From: Deinococcus humi
GTDB taxonomy: Bacteria > Deinococcota > Deinococci > Deinococcales > Deinococcaceae
Reading direction: 5' to 3'
Assembly: GCF_014201875.1 (NCBI RefSeq)
Contig: NZ_JACHFL010000032.1
Coordinates: 1 to 24,843, forward strand
Length of the DNA: 24,843 bases
The notes under the pieces are model-generated. The model was not told where the DNA came from, ran no database searches, and saw nothing but the letters and a program-made list of their open reading frames with translations. Positions 21,843 through 24,843 of this stretch are shown here, in pieces (positions within the stretch are counted from its first letter, which is position 1; every line of letters begins with the position of its first letter). The translations under genes were made by a program, and so were the position numbers.

Positions 21843-23431
21843 TGCGTCCGCTGCTGGCTGCTGGTGTTACGGCCCTGCTGCTGAGTGGCGGCGCGCAGGC
21901 CGCGTCGGGTGACAGCATCTGCCCGAACCTGCCCAACCTCCCCTTCCTGCCGTCGATCCCCTGCCTGGAACTGCCTCCCCTGCCCGGGCTGGGCGGGGTG
22001 GTCTCCCCGTCCATGCCGTCAGGCGCAATTCCCAGCACGGGGCAACTGCCACAGCCGCCGACCGTGAACGAGGGGGCGGCAAGGAACGCAGCGAAGTCCG
22101 GGGGGGAGACCGCCCCGGACTACTCGGCGCTCACGCGGTACCTGTTTCACTTCCCGGATATTCGCCTGGAAATCCTGCCCAAAGGCAAGGTGCCCTATCT
22201 GGCCGTGAACGACACTAAGAAGACGGGTGCGAATGAATGGCTGGTGCCCTACAGCCAGGAATCCGGCAGTCTCACGGCGGCCACGGGGATCCGTCAGGCC
22301 TGGCAGCGGTTCGAGGACCGCTACTACTGGCGGGCCAATGTTGAGCTGAACAATCCTGCGCTCTACATCACCAACTGCCTGCTTGACCTGAGCATTGGGC
22401 TGCAGACCAACGCAGTCAGGACCATAGTGACGGTCTCGCCCAGTGATGTTGCCAATCACAAGGACATCAATGGAAACTACCCGTTTAATTCACCAGACAC
22501 CATTCAGATGGACTCTTACTTTCCTTGGCCACAGGTCAAAAAGAATGATTATTGTGCAGGGCTCAATTCCAATATCCTGCCCGAAATCCCATTGATGTAT
22601 CTTCCAGGGATTTGCTTCTTGTTCTTTGGTGCACCAACAGGAGTGTGCATTGAAGGTGACCGGAGCAATATCACCAACCCTCTCGCACCTGCCCCTCTGT
22701 ATTTCAATATGGCAGAAGCGCGAAAGCGCGTGGCCAACGCTGTCAAGAAGGCGCACACCGACTATCTGAAGGAATATCAGGACGATGTGGTGAAAGCCCT
22801 CTTCAACCAGAAGAACAAGTATTTCTTCCCCTTACCCTGGCACTCGCTGGTGCCTGGCGATGGAGCGGTTGTTGCGCCAGTGATGAATCAGAGCGTCACC
22901 CCCAAGCCAGTGACGGATCTGGGCACCTTGATCCGGCAGAAGTATCAGGGGCAGAACGAAACGAGGCTCTACGCGCTGAACAGCACCCCCTACTTGTTTC
23001 AGAGCGTCTACCGCAGCCCGACCCTGAGCCTTCACACACTTCCCAACAGGAAAGACGTCTTGGCGTCCCCGCCCGGCGTGTGGCTGTTTGAGGAGTACAA
23101 GCGGACCCTGCCCGTCACGAATCTGCCTTTCCAGGAACGAATTGGCTACGCGACCTTCTTCATGGCCTACAACGAAATGAAGGCCGCGCTGCTGCCCGAG
23201 AGCGTCACTGGGAAGGCGCTGCGGCCACTGCTCTATCAGGCCACAGGCATCCTTCAGGACGTCTTCTACGCTACCCCAGTTCCCCAGCCCATGCGAATCC
23301 CGGAGTACATGGCGGGGCTGCCCTATGCAGGCGTGCAGACCCGCTACGACTGGAAGTCTGTGCCTGAGGGGTACGGCATTCCGCGTGTGACTGGGGAGCC
23401 TGTCATCAAGTACGAGCAGGTGATCCGATGA
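21842..23431 (+). CDS. Large exported cysteine-containing protein, transfer operon
   Basis: A 529-residue protein whose ATG overlaps the previous stop by one base. A signal peptide (MRPLLAAGVTALLLSGGAQA) is followed by a proline/leucine-rich stretch with two cysteines (SICPNLPNLPFLPSIPCLEL). The body has Cys in ITNCLLDLSIGL, DYCAGLNSN, PGICFLFFGAPTGVCIEGD, suggesting disulfides. A coding block at about 22440-22720 is clearly poorer in GC than the rest. Aromatic patches such as RYLFHFPDIRLEILP and DRYYWRANVEL suggest a binding surface. I do not recognise the family; F-type TraU is a distant thought from export and cysteines only. It ends in an ATGA overlap with the next gene. Confidence 0.7.
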   Translation: MRPLLAAGVTALLLSGGAQAASGDSICPNLPNLPFLPSIPCLELPPLPGLGGVVSPSMPSGAIPSTGQLPQPPTVNEGAARNAAKSGGETAPDYSALTRYLFHFPDIRLEILPKGKVPYLAVNDTKKTGANEWLVPYSQESGSLTAATGIRQAWQRFEDRYYWRANVELNNPALYITNCLLDLSIGLQTNAVRTIVTVSPSDVANHKDINGNYPFNSPDTIQMDSYFPWPQVKKNDYCAGLNSNILPEIPLMYLPGICFLFFGAPTGVCIEGDRSNITNPLAPAPLYFNMAEARKRVANAVKKAHTDYLKEYQDDVVKALFNQKNKYFFPLPWHSLVPGDGAVVAPVMNQSVTPKPVTDLGTLIRQKYQGQNETRLYALNSTPYLFQSVYRSPTLSLHTLPNRKDVLASPPGVWLFEEYKRTLPVTNLPFQERIGYATFFMAYNEMKAALLPESVTGKALRPLLYQATGILQDVFYATPVPQPMRIPEYMAGLPYAGVQTRYDWKSVPEGYGIPRVTGEPVIKYEQVIR

Positions 23432-23883
23432 ACCCCCGTGCCGCTCTGGCGCTGGCCACCCTGTTTCTCGGGACGATGCAGGCCCAGTCCACTGGGCAGA
23501 TCAGCAAGACCGTCATCTCTGATCCTGCTCAGGTCTTGCGTCTGATGCGCGGTGAGGTGACCATGCTGGGCAGTTCATTTCCCAATCCCACCTTCCAGAA
23601 AGGCGTGCTGACCAACCTGCGGTCACGCGCTGTTACGAAGCTCACGCTGCTGACCACGCAGGAGGGGCTGAAGAATATGGCCCCCCTGCGCGCCGCTGGA
23701 GCCGTGGTGTACTCCCTGCCCGCGGCTGGCGTGAACATGACCGGAAACATGACGCTGGTGGGCAGCGACACTGTCATCGTGCAGCAGGGCGCAAGGACCT
23801 GGACGATCTATCGCGGCGCGCAGATGGCCGCCCAAGTGCGGGGCAGCCTCAAGACGTACTTCACCTACGCCAAGAAGTTCTGA
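23428..23883 (+). CDS. Exported protein, possibly a catalytically dead PLD-like half-domain
   Basis: A 151-residue protein with a signal peptide (MNPRAALALATLFLGTMQAQ). Its ATG overlaps the preceding stop (ATGA). The order VTKLTLLTTQEGLKNMAPLR, AAGAVVYSLPA, MTGNMTLVGSDTVIVQQG and ARTWTIYRGAQMAAQVR follows a phospholipase-D half-domain, but the HxK(x)4D motif is missing: a Gly-Asn-Met-Thr stands where His-Asn-Lys is expected. It would be a structural relative rather than a nuclease. This is by eye and could be wrong. A fourth gene follows one base later. Confidence 0.6.
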   Translation: MNPRAALALATLFLGTMQAQSTGQISKTVISDPAQVLRLMRGEVTMLGSSFPNPTFQKGVLTNLRSRAVTKLTLLTTQEGLKNMAPLRAAGAVVYSLPAAGVNMTGNMTLVGSDTVIVQQGARTWTIYRGAQMAAQVRGSLKTYFTYAKKF

Positions 23884-23884
23884 T

Positions 23885-23998
23885 GTGGTGTTCTTGGCCG
23901 CCTTCGGGTCCTACGCGCTGCTCGCGCCCGTCTCGCCCCGCCTGGGCTGGCTGCTGGCCATCCAGGTGAACTTTGTCTTTCTGTTAAGTGCGTTTTGA
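23885..23998 (+). pseudogene. Next operon gene, truncated by IS5
   Basis: From GTG 23885, one base after the previous stop, the frame reads VVFLAAFGSYALLAPVSPRL then GWLLAIQVNFVFLL, two hydrophobic segments of a membrane protein, and stops within the IS5 end at 23996. The stop codon and the last few residues come from the IS, so the gene was interrupted after about 33 codons. It continued the transfer operon. Confidence 0.65.
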
Positions 23999-24748
23999 AA
24001 GGGTAGGGTTGAGCCATCACGCGGCTGCCAGTCGACGGACCATCAGCCGGATCATGACCTGGAAGACGAGGTTTTCGGAGGTTTCTGGCAAGGCTTCGAA
24101 ATCCCGACTCATCCGTCTTGACTTGCCCAGCCAGGCAAAGGTCCGCTCCACCACCCAACGTCGCTTCAGGACGACAAAGCCTTCCGGGATCTCGCTGGGT
24201 GGCGGAGGTCGATCCTTGCGTGCCCAGGTCCGCTCGTTGCCTGCCCAGGGATGTTTGACGACCTCCAGGGTCCAGCCCATGATCTGTTTGACGGCTGGGA
24301 CTAATTTGCCTGTGTATCCAGCATCTGCCCAGACGTGCCGCATGCGAGGAAACACGTTGCGGACCTTCTCGAACAGACGGACCGCGCCCGCGCGGTCTTG
24401 AAGATCCGCTTCGTGCACCACCACACCCATCACCAGCCCCAGCGTGTCGACCAGCAGATGCCGCTTGCGCCCGTTGATCTTTTTGCCTCCGTCATACCCT
24501 CGAGGACCACCGGCCTCGGTGGTCCGTACCGATTGACTGTCAATAATCGCGGCACTGGGCGTCGGATCGCGACCGACTTGGGCCCGAACCTGCTCGCGCA
24601 GGAGGGTATGCAATCGCTCCCAGAAGCCGCTGATGCGCCAGTTACGGTGATACCCGTACACGGTCTGCCAAGGTGGTAGGTCGTGCGGCATCAACCGCCA
24701 GGCGTTGCCACCACGCAGAATGTAGAAAATACCGTCCAGGATGTCCCT
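23986..24748 (-). mobile_element. IS5-family element, 5' end missing
   Basis: The right terminus is at about 23986, where AAGTGCGTTTTGAAA begins; the IS5 remnant near 12070 ends in a similar sequence (complement of TTTCAGACGCACTT). The transposase homology stops at 24748, next to a TA dinucleotide, where another element begins. Confidence 0.7.
24017..24748 (-). pseudogene. IS5-family transposase, N-terminally truncated
   Basis: The longest frame with a start (TTG 24694) gives 225 residues, but homology begins upstream, at RDILDGIFYILRGGNAWRL from about 24748, after which an in-frame TGA (24755-24757) closes it. The DDE triad is complete: Asp52 (IIDSQSVRT), Asp124 (VWADAGYTG) and Glu183 (VVERTFAWL), numbered from 24694. 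Family members have about 30-40 more residues at the N-terminus, missing here. It could still give a protein, but without the DNA-binding N-terminus it is probably inactive. Confidence 0.8.
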
Positions 24749-24843
24749 TATTGATCACGGCGTAAGTGTGGGCTGGTAAGCTGAAGGTGTGGTCGAATGG
24801 CATCCTTCCAAATACTCCCGTGCTCAGCTGGAAGAACGTCGGC
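24749..24843 (+). mobile_element. Probable IS630-family element, left end (partial)
   Basis: Where the IS5 transposase stops there is TA (24749-24750), the target of IS630/Tc1 elements, followed by TTGATCACGGCGTAAGTG and then a transposase-like frame. The element runs off the window. Confidence 0.5.
24789..24843 (+). CDS. Transposase N-terminus, IS630-like (partial)
   Basis: From GTG 24789 the frame gives VVEWHPSKYSRAQLEERR to the window edge. The RAQLEERR helix resembles the start of winged-helix IS630 transposases. A TAAGCT box six bases before the GTG and no ribosome site suggest a leaderless start. Only 18 codons are visible. Confidence 0.5.
   Translation, partial: MVEWHPSKYSRAQLEERR

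Overview
The window looks like a mobile, rearranged accessory region (a plasmid, megaplasmid or chromosomal island) of a Deinococcus-like bacterium. The evidence is circumstantial: high GC, a dense mixture of IS families (IS3, IS6, IS5, probably IS630), and several genes whose start codon sits about 5-6 nt after a TANNNT box with no ribosome-binding site, as is known for leaderless transcripts in Deinococcus. No rRNA, tRNA or CRISPR array was seen.

Left part (1-11.7 kb) is a patchwork of small genes and IS debris: the edge of an IS3 element, a small lipoprotein, a histidine phosphatase, a worn IS6 3' end, a four-helix membrane protein, a DUF3800 gene in a repeat-rich stretch (a perfect 21-bp inverted repeat, a 40-bp direct repeat on both sides, a perfect 12-bp hairpin), a secreted protein, an 801-bp IS6 element whose transposase carries an amber stop, a DUF402 protein, a two-part GNAT acetyltransferase apparently split by one amber codon, a leaderless PadR regulator with its own palindromic operator and a translationally coupled membrane protein, a secreted beta-propeller-like protein and an APH-type kinase.

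Middle part (11.7-16 kb): an IS5 remnant, a subtilisin-like lipoprotein protease with five tandem GAFVTA hexapeptides before its catalytic domain, a membrane diguanylate cyclase (5TM sensor plus GGEEF with an inhibitory site), and about 900 bp of decayed sequence.

Right part (15.9-24 kb) is a conjugation/mobilization module. A secreted protein reads leftwards; rightwards come a small hypothetical gene, an intergenic stretch with a candidate oriT (an IncP-like nic sequence plus a perfect 11-bp inverted repeat), a ribbon-helix-helix accessory protein, a compact HUH relaxase, a two-helix membrane protein and a VirD4/TraG-type coupling ATPase. They are followed by three exported proteins of unrecognised type, coupled by 1-4 nt overlaps, and a fourth membrane-protein gene cut off after 33 or so codons by an IS5 insertion. 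That IS5 copy is itself cut at its 5' end by what looks like an IS630 element running off the window. The exported trio linked to a relaxase and coupling protein is the best candidate here for an undescribed system: an envelope or channel part of a Deinococcus DNA-transfer apparatus.
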